Shown here: positions 1 through 8,438 of the stretch, piece by piece
Layout: each line of letters begins with the position of its first letter
Position numbering within the stretch: position 1 is the stretch's first letter
DNA from: Paranoxybacillus vitaminiphilus
GTDB taxonomy: Bacteria; Bacillota; Bacilli; Bacillales; Anoxybacillaceae
DNA length: 64,000 bases
Reading direction: 5' to 3'
NCBI RefSeq assembly: GCF_003259935.1
Contig: NZ_QLMH01000011.1
Span: forward strand, 1-64,000
Translations under genes and position numbers: made by a program
Notes under the pieces: generated by a model
The model's input: the letters and a program-made list of their open reading frames with translations, nothing else
Database searches by the model: none
What the model was told of the DNA's origin: nothing

Positions 1-96
1 AACCGTAGGAACTACGGGGATAGCCTAATCAATTAGAGTTCGATAGAACTCTGTACTTAGGAATCCACTATGGCTTTAGCCTAGTGGTAGTTCAAC
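1..96 (+). mobile_element. IS200/IS605-family right end with omega-RNA-like hairpins (partial)
   Basis: Three hairpins lie in a row: CCGTAG/CTACGG with a GAA loop (3-17), AGAGTTC/GAACTCT with a GATA loop (35-52), and an imperfect stem CCACTA..GGC-TTTA-GCC..TAGTGG with one bulged T (65-87). The segment ends in TTCAAC. Such a hairpin chain with a terminal subterminal hairpin and TTCAA-like end is typical of IS605/IS1341 right ends, which encode the TnpB guide RNA scaffold. The transposase or tnpB gene would lie left of the window, so the family call is inferred from the end alone. Sequence from about 97 onward is host DNA and would be the guide-matching flank. Confidence 0.6.
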
Positions 97-422
97 TTTT
101 CCAGATCATTCGTTTGATATGATTGTTGCCAGTTTGATCGTCAGCGTTGTACCAAATCCTGAGAAAGCGTTGTTAGAAATGGTGCGGGTAACGAAAAAAG
201 GTGGACGCATTCTTATATTTGACAAATTTGTACCTAGACATAAAGAGCTTTCGATTGTAAAAAAAAATCATTCGTCCTTTCATCAAGTTATTGGGAACGG
301 ATATAGGCGTTTCATTTGAAAAAATGTATGAGAGCGTGAAACATGAATGTCATTTAGTGGAGGATACGGATGTGATGATGCAAGGGATCTATCGAAAAAT
401 CGTGCTGGAAAAAAGAGTTTGA
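97..422 (+). pseudogene. SAM-dependent methyltransferase, 5'-truncated and frameshifted
   Basis: The frame that begins right after the insertion-sequence end reads FPDHSFDMIVASL, the usual motif IV region of class I SAM methyltransferases, followed by the post-motif KGGRILIFDKF. It runs into a stop near 319. A second frame (from about 301) then continues with a plausible C-terminus ending VLEKRV and a stop at 420-422. The gene therefore lacks its SAM-binding N-terminal half and carries a frameshift near 300. It was probably broken by the IS insertion and then decayed. The substrate cannot be told. Confidence 0.6.
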
Positions 423-441
423 TAAAAAAGTGATGAGTGAA

Positions 442-475
442 GACAGAATCTGTGGCGTTTCTGTCTTTTTTGTTT
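442..475 (+). terminator. Rho-independent terminator
   Basis: The stem GACAGAA/TTTCTGTC is followed by a run of T. It sits 20 nt after the methyltransferase remnant and is the old terminator of that gene. Confidence 0.7.
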
Positions 476-584
476 GTTTTCTTTATCAAATGAATAAAAG
501 CTCGAAAGGGATTCATTTGGCAGGGGAGTATTGAGTTGTTTAGGTTAACCTCTCTATTTTTCTCAAAATTCCCCCAAAAGACTT

Positions 585-1343
585 TTAAGCGTCAAATTCC
601 CCGCCATTTTGACCATTGGATGCTCCCTCGGAAAGAGTTTTTCCACATGGCGGCTTATTTTCACTAGTCATCTTTGCATAGTCTTCTTCTTGATAGGACG
701 AATCGTGTGTTTGCTTTAGTTTTTCCATTTTTTCTTTCCATTCCTCGGCCAGCTCAGGAGGAATGATGCCTTTTTCATAAGTCGTTCCGATGTTTAAGCT
801 GCCGCTTAAGTCTTTAATACCTAGTTGAGCAATATTGTTGTTCAGTTCATATTTATCAAGAAGTATTTTGTCAATATTGATTTCTTGAAAGATAACCGGC
901 TGGCTTGTTGATTTTTCGTTCATGTTTTGTCGTTGCTTCATATGTCCGGTTTCTTCTCGCAATTCGTTAAGCTGGGAGCTGTGTGTCTTCATTTGTTTTT
1001 CCAGGTCAGAAAGGCTCGTTTCTAAATGGGAGAGACGTTTTTCTACATCTGTTAGGTGTCTATAATATGGCTCCAGCTTGCTGACAATGTGCTGTTCTAT
1101 TTTTGCAAGTATTCGTTTTTCCCACTCCTCGAATGAAGGCTGTTTGCGACTGTAGGTTCGCTCAGGAATAGGATGATTTTTTTCCTTATTTAAGTGTTCT
1201 TTTAAAACGGAGAGGGGGCCAAGCTGCTTTTCGAGGTTGGCTAACCGCTTAATCTGAACTTCAAACGTGTTAAGCTTTTTTAATTGTTTTTCTAGAAATT
1301 CGATTTTTTGCTTGATTATATCTAAATCCTTCATGATGAGCAT
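585..1343 (-). CDS. GerPC-like coiled-coil spore protein
   Basis: This 252-residue protein has a long charged coiled coil (about residues 5-145, rich in E, K, L and Q) and then a small globular part with NIAQLGIKDLSGSLNIG at about 170-186. A beta motif of the type L-S-G-T-L-N-I-G is the signature of GerPC, a coat-associated protein that lets germinants reach the inner spore membrane. Two GerPA/GerPF-like genes and two Hsp20-like genes follow upstream on the same strand, which supports a spore role. It is longer than typical GerPC (about 200 residues). No clear ribosome binding site precedes either candidate start (1343 or 1334), so the start is uncertain. The GerPC assignment rests on one motif plus context. 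Confidence 0.55.
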   Translation of the reverse strand: MLIMKDLDIIKQKIEFLEKQLKKLNTFEVQIKRLANLEKQLGPLSVLKEHLNKEKNHPIPERTYSRKQPSFEEWEKRILAKIEQHIVSKLEPYYRHLTDVEKRLSHLETSLSDLEKQMKTHSSQLNELREETGHMKQRQNMNEKSTSQPVIFQEINIDKILLDKYELNNNIAQLGIKDLSGSLNIGTTYEKGIIPPELAEEWKEKMEKLKQTHDSSYQEEDYAKMTSENKPPCGKTLSEGASNGQNGGEFDA

Positions 1344-1601
1344 TTTTGTTAAAGATCTTTTTTATAGGCATATCATTCCCCACACTTTTTTTATTTTTGC
1401 CACATAAATGAAGAAGGAGTAAGCATAGTAATCAAGATGAACTGATAAGTACACACAGCAATATTTCCATGGCTAACGCACTCCAAGTAGGGAAGCATGC
1501 AATAAACAAAAAACAAGAATTTGAAGAGCAAAGTGTAGATGGAGTATGCCTTCTTGCTTCGGAATGATTTTTTTGGTAAGCAGAGCGAAAAAAGCGAGAT
1601 A

Positions 1602-2072
1602 TTATTCAATTACGATGCGTTCTGCATGACTATATTTTCTCATATAAGATAAAATGAGCAGTCCGTTATCAAATCTTGCTGTAATATTTTTACCTTCTGT
1701 CGGTTCTGGAAGTTCAATGGTTCTTTGAAATTCTCCATATATCCGTTCATTTTGGATAGTGAAAACAGGAATTATTGGTGATTTACCGTTTCCTTTTACG
1801 ACTAACTGATTACCGGATACGAATAGTTGAATATCATCTTTGCGGAATCCGGGTAATTCAATCAAAATGATTACTTGCGAATCTGTTAAATAAATATCCG
1901 TTCGCGGAAAATGGGGGACAGTTTTGCATTCCTGTTTTTCTGTTTCCCTCTCTTCGTCCATTTCCTGCATAAACTTTGTGGAGGAATCTTGATCAAATAC
2001 ATTATTCCAAAAATAACCTGAATGGTATTTCTGTGCAATTTCCATCCATTGCTTTAATTTTTCAAAATCCAA
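1602..2072 (-). CDS. Hsp20/alpha-crystallin family small heat-shock protein
   Basis: The alpha-crystallin domain covers about residues 55-155: RTDIYLTDSQVIILIELPGF at its start and the conserved ARFDNGLLILS near the end. The longer reading frame from 2099 is rejected because an excellent AAGGAGGAG lies inside it, 6 nt before a TTG codon at 2072. That gives a 156-residue protein starting MDFEKLKQW. Hsp20 proteins hold unfolding proteins. In Bacillus several family members (CotM, CotP) are spore coat components. The GerP-like neighbours make a coat role more likely than a general heat-shock role, but this is inference. Confidence 0.7.
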   Translation of the reverse strand: MDFEKLKQWMEIAQKYHSGYFWNNVFDQDSSTKFMQEMDEERETEKQECKTVPHFPRTDIYLTDSQVIILIELPGFRKDDIQLFVSGNQLVVKGNGKSPIIPVFTIQNERIYGEFQRTIELPEPTEGKNITARFDNGLLILSYMRKYSHAERIVIE

Positions 2073-2275
2073 GGCGCACTCCTCCTTCATTTGTCTCATA
2101 AAAAACGGGAACTTCCATATATTTTGTGAAAAAGAGGAAGGTATATTGGCTGGTGCCTATGTAAATATTCATATTTTTCGATTGAAGATTCATTCCTTTA
2201 AAAATGCTTCAGCTGTAAATATAGTCCAGAGCTTGTTGGCTGAGTGGCGTAATTTTGACAAAAGACAAGACGTCC

Positions 2276-2776
2276 TCAATCAATATTAGGGACGTCTATT
2301 TCTGTGTACTGAAAATCGATTCGCTTCGGAATTTTTATTTGCAAAATGCCGTCTTTATAGTTCGTAGAAGCTCCTTTCTTTTTCACGATGGATGGCAGGG
2401 AAATGACATGGCGATCTTCAGGGGAAGGAATGCCTTCAATGATCGCTTGATTCGATGTATGAAAAATTTTCAGTTGGGATAATTGGGAGGAATCTTTAAC
2501 CGGTATTTTTAAATAGATATCGTCATGGGATTCGAATATATTTACATCGAGTGTGGGAGCAACGATGGAGTGATCAGACGTGTGAGAGCTTGTGGGTTCG
2601 CCGTTTCTGAACAGTTTTTTTAAGATTTCTGCATGATGTCCATACATTTGCATGGAATTCGTAATCGATTTGGAAATAGAATCTTGGACATATTTTTCAA
2701 TTTCCGTGGAATGTGATTGTTGCAGCCATTTTTGAATTCCATCTTTAAAAGGAAAGAGTGATTGGAAAGGAAACAT
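2276..2776 (-). CDS. Divergent Hsp20-like protein, probably spore-associated
   Basis: This 166-residue protein has a helical N-terminus with a predicted amphipathic segment and a C-terminal beta domain (about 80-165). The domain ends in NYKDGILQIKIPK, the A-x-x-x-n-G-v-L signature of alpha-crystallin domains. AAAGGAGG lies 7 nt before the ATG. It shares strand and spacing with a second Hsp20-like gene and two GerPA/PF-like genes. The middle of the domain is poorly conserved compared with true chaperones, as in Bacillus coat proteins such as CotP. Function is inferred from family and neighbours. Confidence 0.6.
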   Translation of the reverse strand: MFPFQSLFPFKDGIQKWLQQSHSTEIEKYVQDSISKSITNSMQMYGHHAEILKKLFRNGEPTSSHTSDHSIVAPTLDVNIFESHDDIYLKIPVKDSSQLSQLKIFHTSNQAIIEGIPSPEDRHVISLPSIVKKKGASTNYKDGILQIKIPKRIDFQYTEIDVPNID

Positions 2777-2795
2777 TCATTAACCTCCTTTGTGG

Positions 2796-3038
2796 TTAAA
2801 ATTGATTGGCTACAGGTAATGATGGGTTCAGAATTTGATCTTGATCGCTTACATCGGTATCAAAATATCCGCTGGCCATCCATGAGCTAGTAGGTGAAAA
2901 ATCCCCTAACGAGATATTAGTACCTATATTTTTCGAGTTAGCCGTATGGCTGTTATGAACGGTACCGCCTATATCGATATTTCCATTTTGTGTAACTCCA
3001 TTTGTTTTCATGTTAAAAATGTTGATAACAAAAGGCAT
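2796..3038 (-). CDS. GerPA/GerPF family spore germination protein
   Basis: An 80-residue protein starting MPFVINIFNMKTNGVTQNG and continuing with NIDIGGTVHNSHTANSK. This matches the small GerPA/GerPF family (inner coat proteins needed for germinant permeability): an N-terminal beta strand, then an N-I-G..N-S..K..G-x-G-x-x pattern. The upstream ATG that would add ten residues is rejected because AAGGAAGGAGGAG sits within that extension, just before the ATG at 3038. It is paired with a paralogue 124 nt further upstream. Confidence 0.75.
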   Translation of the reverse strand: MPFVINIFNMKTNGVTQNGNIDIGGTVHNSHTANSKNIGTNISLGDFSPTSSWMASGYFDTDVSDQDQILNPSLPVANQF

Positions 3039-3161
3039 ACTTACTCCTCCTTCCTTTTTTATAAGCATTTTCCTTTATGAAACTTTCCTCTAAGATAAAA
3101 ATTCAACACTGTATGATTTAGGGGCATGAATCTGTTTTATACCTTTTTTAACCGTTCCTGT

Positions 3162-3404
3162 TTAATCCTGGATTGCATTTACATTAGCAGGATTGGCGAT
3201 ATCACCCAGATCATTGACATCAGGATCGATAAATACATTTTCCATTCCCGCAGTTGTAGGAGAGAGATCTCCATATGAGGAATTCTGTCCTTGTAATTTG
3301 CTGTTGGCTGTAGGGGCATTATTAAGCGTTTCTCCAATATTAACCGAGCCATTGTTAGATATATTGTTAATTTTAATCAAATAAATGTTGATCATAGAGG
3401 GCAT
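3162..3404 (-). CDS. GerPA/GerPF family spore germination protein (paralogue)
   Basis: An 80-residue protein with MINIYLIKINNISNNGSVNI followed by GETLNNAPTANSK, the same layout as the neighbouring 80-residue protein: INIF/Y, NNG, NIG, A-N-S-K and D-x-S-P-T at matching positions. CTAGGAGG lies about 9 nt before the ATG. Two such small proteins side by side are typical of GerP-type clusters. The genuine gerP operon normally has six genes (PA-PF). This locus has only PA/PF-like and PC-like members mixed with Hsp20 genes, so it is a secondary gerP-like locus. Confidence 0.75.
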   Translation of the reverse strand: MPSMINIYLIKINNISNNGSVNIGETLNNAPTANSKLQGQNSSYGDLSPTTAGMENVFIDPDVNDLGDIANPANVNAIQD

Positions 3405-3511
3405 AATAAAGTTCCTCCTAGCGTCCTGTTATTTGGTAATATATGCGATTGCCTGCTTATTTGTGAATCCAATGCCTAGACTCTTCATATTATTTGGGGG
3501 TACAGCTTTTT

Positions 3512-4441
3512 TTACGATTTCATTTGTTTTAATGTTTCTTTGATTCCTATCTTATAGGGTGTTCGCGGAATGGGGCCTATTAATCTTTCATACTTGCTGC
3601 CGTCTAATATGACGGGCTTTTCGTTTAAATACATCATTTCTGCATATTCTCTCATAAAAGGGTCAAACAAGCCAACCAGCTGGATCATCCATTTATAGAT
3701 CGGCTTTATGCGGATTTCTTTTTTTAAATATTCTCCAGCGATCTTGGCAATTTCCTGTCCAGAAATTGTGCCGGCTCCAGGAATGTTCCATGTCTGTCCA
3801 AAGGAGTCTTCTCTTAGCGACAGCTCTACTAATGCTTCGGCTCCATCTTTTATGTAGATAAATTCTCTTTGAATGGATGTATCTCCCACATAGAAAACCG
3901 TGTTCTTTTTTAGCATCTGTTGAAAAGTAAAGTGGAGCAGCGTATTTCCAGCGTTTGGACCGTAAAAGTCGGGAAAGTGTGCAACTAAGTACTGGACTCC
4001 AGACTGCTCGATTTGTTCCAATAGTTTGAAGCGCAGTTTTCCTTTTTTTGTGTGTGGATTCTTTCGTGCAGATTCAGTGGTTTTGTGTTCCTGTATTCCA
4101 TAGGAGTAGATATTGTCCACATAGATGAAGGGTTTATTTTCAATCCGGCATGATTCTAGAATATTCGAGAGAATGATTTTAAGGTTAGGCTCCCAATGCT
4201 GATAAGGTATGTTTATAGAATGGAAGATAAGGTCAGCTTTCCTGACGGCTTCTTTGACATCTTCCTGTTTCATTGCATCGCCGACCATTGGGATGGCTAA
4301 AGCTCCCCAGTTTTTTTGTTTTTCTAATAGGACGTGCTCTGAACGCGCGAAAGCAATTACGGAAATTCCTCGTTTCACAAGAGCTTCCACAAGGGCGTTT
4401 CCCATTCCGCCTGTTGCTCCGAATACAATAGCTGTTTTCAT
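3512..4441 (-). CDS. NAD-dependent epimerase/dehydratase family protein
   Basis: The 309-residue protein begins MKTAIVFGATGGMGNALVEA, with the Rossmann glycine motif GATGGMG at residues 8-14. The extended SDR pattern follows: D at the end of the second strand region, YVDNIYSYG as the active-site area, and YGPNAGN. The start at 4441 has a GGAGTG ribosome site 7 nt upstream; the frame stays open another 62 codons, but that extension is not protein-like. Extended SDRs act on nucleotide sugars, flavonoid-like or lipid substrates, so the substrate is unknown. It is monocistronic, with its 3' end facing the spore cluster. Confidence 0.7.
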   Translation of the reverse strand: MKTAIVFGATGGMGNALVEALVKRGISVIAFARSEHVLLEKQKNWGALAIPMVGDAMKQEDVKEAVRKADLIFHSINIPYQHWEPNLKIILSNILESCRIENKPFIYVDNIYSYGIQEHKTTESARKNPHTKKGKLRFKLLEQIEQSGVQYLVAHFPDFYGPNAGNTLLHFTFQQMLKKNTVFYVGDTSIQREFIYIKDGAEALVELSLREDSFGQTWNIPGAGTISGQEIAKIAGEYLKKEIRIKPIYKWMIQLVGLFDPFMREYAEMMYLNEKPVILDGSKYERLIGPIPRTPYKIGIKETLKQMKS

Positions 4442-5043
4442 TGTCCCACTCCTGTCTTTTTTGTTAGAAGGTGATTTAGGGGCAGATGCTGTTATACTTC
4501 GAAGAGGTATGCTCATTAAGCCTCCTAAGGGAAGAAGCCTAGCAATGAATATGCTATATCCCATCTGTTTGCCTTCCGCTTTTATTTTACACGCCATTAG
4601 CAAATGATTCCATTCCTTTTTAAGCACTTTGTAAACTTTTTGACAACAAATTTCGATATTTTTGTTTGTTGTTCAGTAACGTTTGAAAAAGTGAAGTTTT
4701 TCATTATTCTGAGAGAAGTGTATGAATGATGAACAAAAAGTTTTCTTTCATGTTTGCAGTTTAGTTTTTACCTAAACTTTCGGTTTGTAAAAAGCCAGAG
4801 TTGACACCGTTCAGGTTCTTTTTATACGCATAGCAAGCTACGAAGTCAGAAGCAGTAGAAGTAGCAGCTATGATGATGAATAAAGCATTTTGGAAATTAA
4901 ATGGTATGTAGCTGGCTCAATTTTTTATATAGAGCATAAAACGTTTACAAAATGTTCAAATTTCGTGTAAAAATGATGCAGGAATTTTACAAAAAATTGT
5001 AGAAACATGTCGATGACACTAAAAAATAGAAGGAGTGTTTGAT
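4442..5043. other. Intergenic region between divergent genes
   Basis: About 600 nt separate the epimerase (minus) and butanediol dehydrogenase (plus) starts. It holds an inverted repeat AGTTTAG/CTAAACT (4758-4778) and a possible promoter (listed separately). No convincing protein-coding frame was seen. Confidence 0.4.
4801..4828 (+). promoter_or_regulatory. Possible sigma-A promoter
   Basis: TTGACA (4801-4806), 16-nt spacer, TATACG (4823-4828). The -35 is perfect and the -10 is 4/6. It lies 215 nt before the butanediol dehydrogenase start, so the leader would be long. Confidence 0.3.
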
Positions 5044-6102
5044 ATGAGAGCAGCAAGATGGTATAACGCAAGAGATATTCGAGTAGAGGAGATTCCGGAA
5101 CCGAAAGCGGCAAAGGGACAAGTGAAAATTAAAGTTGCGTACTGTGGGATTTGCGGTTCCGATTTGCACGAATATTTGGCAGGCCCGATTTTTGTTCCTG
5201 TAAGTGAACCGCATCCGCTTTCAAAAGATAAAGCACCGATTGTGATGGGACATGAATATGCAGGGGAAGTAGTAGAAGTCGGTGAAGGGGTGACAAACGT
5301 AAAAGTAGGGGACCGCGTGTGCGTAGAACCGATTTACAGCTGCGGTGAGTGTGCGTCTTGTAAAAAAGGGCATTACAATGTTTGTGAAAAATTAGGGTTT
5401 GTTGGTTTGTCTGGCGGTTATGGAGGATTTGCGGAATACAGCGTTGTTCCTTCCAGCATGGTGCATAAAATTCCTGAACAAATGTCTTGGGAGCAAGCAG
5501 CGCTGGTAGAGCCTACAGCGGTTGCTGTTCATGCCGTTCGTCAAAGCGATTTAAAACTTGGAGATACGGTTGCGGTATTTGGAACAGGACCTATCGGCTT
5601 GCTTGTGATTCAGGCAGCAAGAGCGGCGGGGGCAAGTAAAATTATCGCAGCGGAAATTTCACCTGAACGTCAGGAGTTTGCCAAAAAAGTGGGAGCGGAT
5701 GTTGTCATCAATCCGTTAGAAAAAGACGTTGTGAACGAAATCAAATCTCATACAGATGGGTTAGGGGTAGATGTAACATTTGAAGTTGCTGGAATTGATG
5801 CAGCGTTAAACGCAGCGATTCAATCTACAAAAATGGAAGGAAATGTGGTAAATATCAGCATTTGGGAAAAGGCGGCAACTATTCCGTTGAACAATCTTAT
5901 TTTGACAGAAAGGAAAATGACAAGCATTATTGCGTATCGTAACATTTTCCCGCAAGTCATTCAACTAATTGCGAACGGCCAAATCAAAGCATTGGATTTA
6001 GTCACCAAATATATCAGCTTAGATGAAATCGTATCAGAAGGTTTTGAGGCGTTAACGAAGAACAAAAATCAAATTAAAATTTTGGTCAATCCATCCAAAT
6101 AA
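5044..6102 (+). CDS. bdhA: (R,R)-2,3-butanediol dehydrogenase, zinc-dependent
   Basis: This 352-residue zinc-dependent medium-chain dehydrogenase interconverts acetoin and 2,3-butanediol with NAD(H). CGICGSDLHEY near residue 35 supplies the catalytic zinc ligand and the glycine-serine-aspartate typical of butanediol/sorbitol dehydrogenases. GHEYAGEVVEVG follows, and four structural-zinc cysteines lie in CGECASCKKGHYNVC. The NAD-binding Rossmann motif is GTGPIGLL at about residue 177. AGAAGGAG sits 8 nt before the ATG at 5044; the GTG at 5035 overlaps this site and is rejected. Acetoin/butanediol metabolism is an overflow pathway, and the AcoR-like gene at the far end of the window would fit the same theme but is far away. 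Family members also act on sorbitol and threonine. Confidence 0.85.
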   Translation: MRAARWYNARDIRVEEIPEPKAAKGQVKIKVAYCGICGSDLHEYLAGPIFVPVSEPHPLSKDKAPIVMGHEYAGEVVEVGEGVTNVKVGDRVCVEPIYSCGECASCKKGHYNVCEKLGFVGLSGGYGGFAEYSVVPSSMVHKIPEQMSWEQAALVEPTAVAVHAVRQSDLKLGDTVAVFGTGPIGLLVIQAARAAGASKIIAAEISPERQEFAKKVGADVVINPLEKDVVNEIKSHTDGLGVDVTFEVAGIDAALNAAIQSTKMEGNVVNISIWEKAATIPLNNLILTERKMTSIIAYRNIFPQVIQLIANGQIKALDLVTKYISLDEIVSEGFEALTKNKNQIKILVNPSK

Positions 6103-6114
6103 AGCAAAAAAGCG

Positions 6115-6726
6115 AGACTATTCTTCTTTTTAGTTATTTGTTAAGTTTGATTGCCATCCCCTATTTACCGGATGAAGCGGCCGTTCATTGGAACACGGTT
6201 GGTGAAGCGGACAGATACAGCAGCAAATGGTTTGGGGCGTTTAGTCTTCCTTTCATCATGACTTGGATCGTGTTGTTAATGGCTCTTTTACCAAAAATAG
6301 ATCCGAAAAAAGCAAACTATGAAAAATTTAAAGGGAGTTATAATCTTTTAATCAACGCGTTTATCGCATTTCATATCATTACATTAGCCTATAACTTAGG
6401 GTTTCCTGTAGATGTGGATCGATTTGTGCCAATCGGTATTGGTGTTTTATTGATTGTATTAGGAAACTACATGCCAAAATTCAAACATAACTACTTCGTT
6501 GGGATTCGAACACTTTGAACGTTAGCGAATGAAACGGTTTGGAATAAGACGCATCGTATAGGCGGAAAAGTGTTTGTGTTCATGGGCTTAGCTTAGCATT
6601 GGTGCTGACGGTATGTATTGAAGGGATACGGAGTTTTATCTTGCTTTTAGCCATTATGTTAAGCAGCGTTGTATATTTATTTGTTAAATCCTACCTGTAT
6701 TTCCGGGAAGAACAACGGGAAGTTTA
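6115..6726 (+). pseudogene. SdpI-family membrane protein, degraded
   Basis: A 126-codon frame reads LPDEAAVHWNTVGEADRYSS, the extracellular DUF1648 motif (H-W-N-x-x-G-x-x-D-x-x) of SdpI-family proteins. Several membrane segments follow, then the conserved NYFVGIRT. The frame stops with TGA where the family has P-W (GIRTPWT), continues as TLANETVWNKTHRIGGK, then meets further stops and a frameshift. A last membrane-like piece ends at 6726. The normal start is also missing. SdpI proteins give immunity to the SdpC toxin or have unknown roles. At least three lesions show this copy is dead. Confidence 0.75.
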
Positions 6727-6946
6727 ACGCGTAGTGATAGAGGATAGGGGATAAGTGCCTGTGCCACCCGAATCTTGTCCAAGGTTGATCGTATTGAAGC
6801 GAAGGAGAGTTGCACTGTAATGACAGTCACCTCTCTTTCTTTATGGCAGCATACAACCTTTTACTCTTATAAGAATGAATTTGAAATTTCTGTTTTTCGT
6901 TTTTTCCTCGGAGTGCGTATTTGTCATCGCCTGAATGTTGCTGAAA

Positions 6947-6977
6947 AAAATCCGAGGCAATGTTGTCCTCGGATTTT
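6947..6977. terminator. Strong bidirectional terminator
   Basis: The perfect stem AAAATCCGAGG/CCTCGGATTTT is flanked by A and T runs. It lies between the sdpI remnant (plus) and the oxidoreductase (minus). A weaker hairpin with ACTGT/ACAGT and GAGAG/CTCTC lies at 6803-6840. Confidence 0.75.
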
Positions 6978-7114
6978 GATTGTTGGATAAGTTGTTACAT
7001 TTTCGGTGCGCGGTGTTGGCCTTTGTTGTCGCTCATTCTTTTTTTCAGTGTTCCCAAAAGCGTTTTAATAAAATAGAAATCCCCATTTTTATCTTTATGA
7101 ATAACATTCGAAGT

Positions 7115-7320
7115 TCATGTAAATTGGTATGAAATAAAATCATGATTGAAGTTATATATAACTGATGAATTGTTTCGGCATGGCAAAAAGCCTTCAATGT
7201 ACAAAATGGTATTGGAGTACACCACACGGTCAGCTTTTTCGTTTTCTGACAAGTCTCCCCATGTAAGTAAGAGAGGCTCATCCGGGTACAATTCCGTATG
7301 AAATGCTGTTCGTTTATTCC
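7115..7320 (-). other. Protein-like open frame, possible gene fragment
   Basis: Just past the oxidoreductase stop, another frame on the same strand reads TELYPDEPLLLTWGDLSENE and then KADRVVYSNTILYIEGFLPC. The composition is protein-like (balanced acidic and hydrophobic residues) rather than shadow-like. It has no ATG or ribosome site of its own and can only start inside the oxidoreductase gene. It is not recognised. It may be a decayed small gene or chance. Confidence 0.2.
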
Positions 7321-8438
7321 ATTTTCTTAATGGCTCCAGCGACATCATAGTCATGAGGGTCTAATTCTGTTGGTTTTCCGAGCACAAGCTTCGCCAGTTC
7401 AGAACCTAAGTAAGGGCCTGCTGTCAGTCCGGATGCGCCTAATCCGTTGGCGACATAGATGCCTTTAAAACCTGGAAGAGCTCCAAAGACCGGAAGAAAC
7501 CCAGGAGTGTATGGACGAAAGCCGACTCTTGTTTCGAGATGGGTACAATGGGCCAACCCTGGGGCTACGGTTAACGCTTTGTCTAAAACTTCGTACAGTC
7601 CACCAGCCGTTACTCTGTAGTCGATGCCAACATCATCTTCATGTGTTGCTCCGACAACGATACGGCCATCTTTAAAGGCAAGGAGATATTGATTGTTTGG
7701 CGGCATGACAACGGGCCAGTTGTCTGTATCTTCTTCTGGTCTTTCAAGGTGAACGATTTGTGCTCTTTGCGGCACCACTAAAAATTCAACACCTAACGGT
7801 AGAAGCAGCTCTTTTGACCACGCACCAGCCGTTGCAATGACGGCATCTCCGACATATTGTTTTCCTTCTGCTTCGACACCTATTACTCGAGAACCTTCAT
7901 GGATGAGTTTTGCGTTTCCTCTGATATAAGTAGCCCCAAGCTTTTGTGCTGCCTTAATCAACGAGTCGCGAAGGGCTCTTCCGTTTACGCGGGCGGCGCC
8001 GCTGACGTGAATGGAGCGATATTCCTCTGCCAATGGCGGAAATAGTGCTTTTGTTTCCTCCGGAGACAGCCGCGTAATTTCGCCCATTTCTGGTGCATCT
8101 TCACGACGTTGTAATACTCTTTCCTCGATCTTTTGAAGCTTCTCTTTATCTGTATGGAGACAGATGGCTCCTATACGCTCATATCCCGTTTCGGTCTCTC
8201 CATAAGATTTAAGTTCTTCTATTAAAGCAGGATAAAATCTCGCTCCGCCTTTCGCTAAGCGATACCAAATTTTATTGCGGCGCTGGGAAACCCAGGGACA
8301 AACAATCCCAGCTGCAGCATCCGTTGCTTGGCCTTTGTCACCTCTATCTACTAATGTTACTTTTGCTCCCTCTTTTGCCAAGTGATAAGCGGTAGACGCT
8401 CCTAAAATTCCGCCGCCAACGACGATGTATGATTTCAT
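7314..8438 (-). CDS. FAD-dependent amino-acid oxidase/dehydrogenase (DadA/glycine oxidase family)
   Basis: The 374-residue protein begins MKSYIVVGGGILGASTAYHL, a dinucleotide-binding GxGxxG motif for FAD. RVNGRALRDSLIKAAQKLGA in the middle and TPGFLPVFGALPGFKGIYVA plus GLGASGLTAGPYLG near the end form the DAO fold C-terminus. These enzymes oxidise D-amino acids or glycine/sarcosine to keto acids. It most resembles Bacillus YurR-type proteins, whose substrate is unknown. A GGTG ribosome site precedes the ATG at 8438. It is monocistronic. Confidence 0.75.
   Translation of the reverse strand: MKSYIVVGGGILGASTAYHLAKEGAKVTLVDRGDKGQATDAAAGIVCPWVSQRRNKIWYRLAKGGARFYPALIEELKSYGETETGYERIGAICLHTDKEKLQKIEERVLQRREDAPEMGEITRLSPEETKALFPPLAEEYRSIHVSGAARVNGRALRDSLIKAAQKLGATYIRGNAKLIHEGSRVIGVEAEGKQYVGDAVIATAGAWSKELLLPLGVEFLVVPQRAQIVHLERPEEDTDNWPVVMPPNNQYLLAFKDGRIVVGATHEDDVGIDYRVTAGGLYEVLDKALTVAPGLAHCTHLETRVGFRPYTPGFLPVFGALPGFKGIYVANGLGASGLTAGPYLGSELAKLVLGKPTELDPHDYDVAGAIKKME

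Noticed and set aside
1391-1609. 72-codon minus-strand frame between the GerPC-like and Hsp20 genes
   Set aside because: Weakly hydrophobic, no ribosome site, overlaps the Hsp20 stop. Not protein-like enough to list.
4442-4627. 62-codon N-terminal extension of the epimerase
   Set aside because: A ribosome site and Rossmann start lie at 4441; the extension has no family similarity and no signal-peptide logic.
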